DNA of 6,077 bases. It comes from Bacillota bacterium. Its GTDB lineage: Bacteria > Bacillota > Bacilli > Alicyclobacillales > SLC66. Position 1 is the first letter of the stretch, and each line of letters starts with the position of its first letter. This document shows, piece by piece, positions 5,212 through 6,077 of the stretch. The notes under the pieces were generated by a model. That model had not been told where the DNA came from. It searched no databases and saw nothing but the letters and a program-made list of their open reading frames with translations. The DNA lies in contig JAKACR010000174.1 of NCBI GenBank assembly GCA_021821225.1, positions 1 to 6,077 of the forward strand, read 5' to 3'. Position numbers and translations under genes: made by a program.

Positions 5212-6011
5212 CAAGACTAAAAATCACTGTGGTGTACGACGGAACGGATTTTCACGGATTTCAAAGGCAGGACGGCCTGCGCACGGTGCAGGGAGAGTTG
5301 GAAGCCGCGCTGTCGCGCGTATTCCGCCGGGCGGTTCCGGTTGTGGGCGCAAGCCGCACGGATGCCGGTGTACATGCGCGCGAACAGGTTGTGCATGTGG
5401 ATGCGGACGAGGCGATGCAGTTTCCGCCCGATAAGTGGGTTTACGCGCTCAACTGCGGATTGCCGCCGGATCTTGCCGTCCGTTCGGCGGAGTGCGTGGG
5501 CGAAGATTTCCATGCGCGTTTTTCCGCGCGCTGGAAGTGGTACCGCTATTCACTGACCATGGCGCGGCCGGATGTGTTTGCGGTCCGGTACACCGCGCGG
5601 TCGTTTTTTCTGCTCGATGTCGAGGCGATGCGGGCGGCGGCGCGTCTTATGGTCGGAACGCGCGATTTCTCCAGTTTCTGCTCGTCGCGCGCGCAGCAGT
5701 CAGACAAGATCCGCACCATCCACGCGGTGGACATCTCGCAAAAAGGTGAGCGGGGCGTCATCTTCGATATTCGCGGCAATGCATTCTTGCACAACATGGT
5801 TCGCATCATGGTCGGAACGCTGATTCAGGTGGGAAGGGGCCGTATGCCGCCGGATGCCGTGCGGTCCATCCTGGATGACCGCGATCGAAGAAGGGCGGGG
5901 CCGACGGCGTCCGCGCATGGATTGTACCTGTGGCATATCGAGTACGGGAACCGCGATCCGGCGGCCATCGTTTCGGATATTGACGATGTGTGGATAGGTG
6001 CGATACAATGA
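5208..6011 (+). CDS. truA: tRNA pseudouridine(38-40) synthase TruA
   Basis: TruA converts uridine to pseudouridine at positions 38-40 of the tRNA anticodon arm. The product is 267 residues. The N-terminal YDGTDFHGFQRQ (10-21) is typical, and the catalytic aspartate is D52 in GASRTDAGVHA (47-57). Further family motifs are FHARFSA (101-107) with KWYRY (110-114), DFSSFCSSR (153-161), GNAFLHNMVRIMVGTL (190-205) and the end GPTASAHGLYLWHIEY (231-246). The last 21 residues (247-267) lie beyond where B. subtilis TruA (247 residues) stops and look non-conserved; their codons hold a promoter-like sequence for rplM. ATG 5208 fits the family start; an in-frame ATG at 5160 would add 16 odd residues inside rplQ. 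No SD precedes 5208, so translation is probably coupled to rplQ. Confidence 0.97.
   Translation: MTRLKITVVYDGTDFHGFQRQDGLRTVQGELEAALSRVFRRAVPVVGASRTDAGVHAREQVVHVDADEAMQFPPDKWVYALNCGLPPDLAVRSAECVGEDFHARFSARWKWYRYSLTMARPDVFAVRYTARSFFLLDVEAMRAAARLMVGTRDFSSFCSSRAQQSDKIRTIHAVDISQKGERGVIFDIRGNAFLHNMVRIMVGTLIQVGRGRMPPDAVRSILDDRDRRRAGPTASAHGLYLWHIEYGNRDPAAIVSDIDDVWIGAIQ
5980..6009 (+). promoter_or_regulatory. Sigma-A-type promoter for rplM, inside the truA 3' end
   Basis: TTGACG (5980-5985) and TACAAT (6004-6009) are each one base from the consensus -35 and -10 boxes, with an 18-bp spacer. The predicted start of transcription is near 6015-6017, giving a leader of about 42 nt before rplM ATG 6058. 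Such a match stands out in GC-rich DNA, and its position just before the rplM-rpsI pair makes sense. It is a prediction from sequence only. Confidence 0.6.
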
Positions 6012-6014
6012 AAA

Positions 6015-6057
6015 TTAGGGCTTTTGGGCGACGATGCTGACAGGAGGTAGTTTTCGA
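6015..6057 (+). promoter_or_regulatory. rplM 5' leader, candidate L13 leader, with SD
   Basis: This stretch between the predicted transcription start and rplM is where the Firmicutes L13 leader family (a proposed autoregulatory RNA upstream of rplM-rpsI) occurs. TTAG (6015-6018) can pair with CTGA (6037-6040) to close a loop, a weak structure. AGGAGG (6042-6047) is the rplM SD, 10 nt before ATG. I cannot confirm the family match without a covariance-model search. Confidence 0.35.
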
Positions 6058-6077
6058 ATGCGCACGTATATGGCGAA
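6058..6077 (+). CDS. rplM: Ribosomal protein uL13, first codons (3' end outside window)
   Basis: Only 20 bases are present: ATG CGC ACG TAT ATG GCG and two bases of the next codon, giving MRTYMA. This fits the uL13 start common in Bacillota (MRTTYMAK and close variants). AGGAGGT (6042-6048) is a strong SD 10 nt upstream. Position directly after truA matches the conserved truA-rplM-rpsI order. uL13 is an early 50S assembly protein. The call rests mainly on context plus these six residues. Confidence 0.88.

Overview
This window is the downstream part of a bacterial ribosomal-protein supercluster (end of the spc operon plus the alpha operon), all on the + strand and tightly packed. The protein sequences look like Bacillota: IF-1, L36, the RNA polymerase alpha subunit and L17 are close to Bacillus versions, adenylate kinase has the Gram-positive zinc LID, and nearly every gene has an AGGAGG-type Shine-Dalgarno (SD) site. 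The base composition is GC-rich. Gene content therefore suggests a high-GC member of the Bacilli, perhaps near the Alicyclobacillaceae; that family-level guess is inference.

Layout: 1-362 3' end of secY (protein translocation channel); 376-1029 adk; 1026-1775 map (ATGA overlap with adk); 1812-2030 infA; 2073-2186 rpmJ; 2247-2615 rpsM; 2628-3041 rpsK; 3135-3761 rpsD; 3830-4777 rpoA; 4832-5197 rplQ; 5208-6011 truA; 6058-end start of rplM. No gap exceeds about 100 bp and no intrinsic terminator is visible, so the genes probably share transcripts. They supply membrane insertion, nucleotide balance, N-terminal methionine removal, translation initiation, four small- or large-subunit ribosomal proteins plus L17 and L13, the transcription alpha subunit and a tRNA pseudouridine synthase.

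I see no mobile element, CRISPR array, tRNA or rRNA, and no novel multi-gene system. The points of interest lie in the gaps and in gene content. Perfect or near-perfect hairpins sit in four gaps, one of them burying the rpoA SD site. The rplQ-truA junction has a five-codon mini-ORF joined at both ends by ATGA overlaps. A very good sigma-A-type promoter for rplM lies inside the non-conserved tail of truA. S4 is the zinc (four-cysteine) type and is encoded inside the alpha operon, unlike Bacillus subtilis. The KOW-domain gene between map and infA and the ecfA1-ecfA2-ecfT genes between rplQ and truA, both found in B. subtilis, are missing here.
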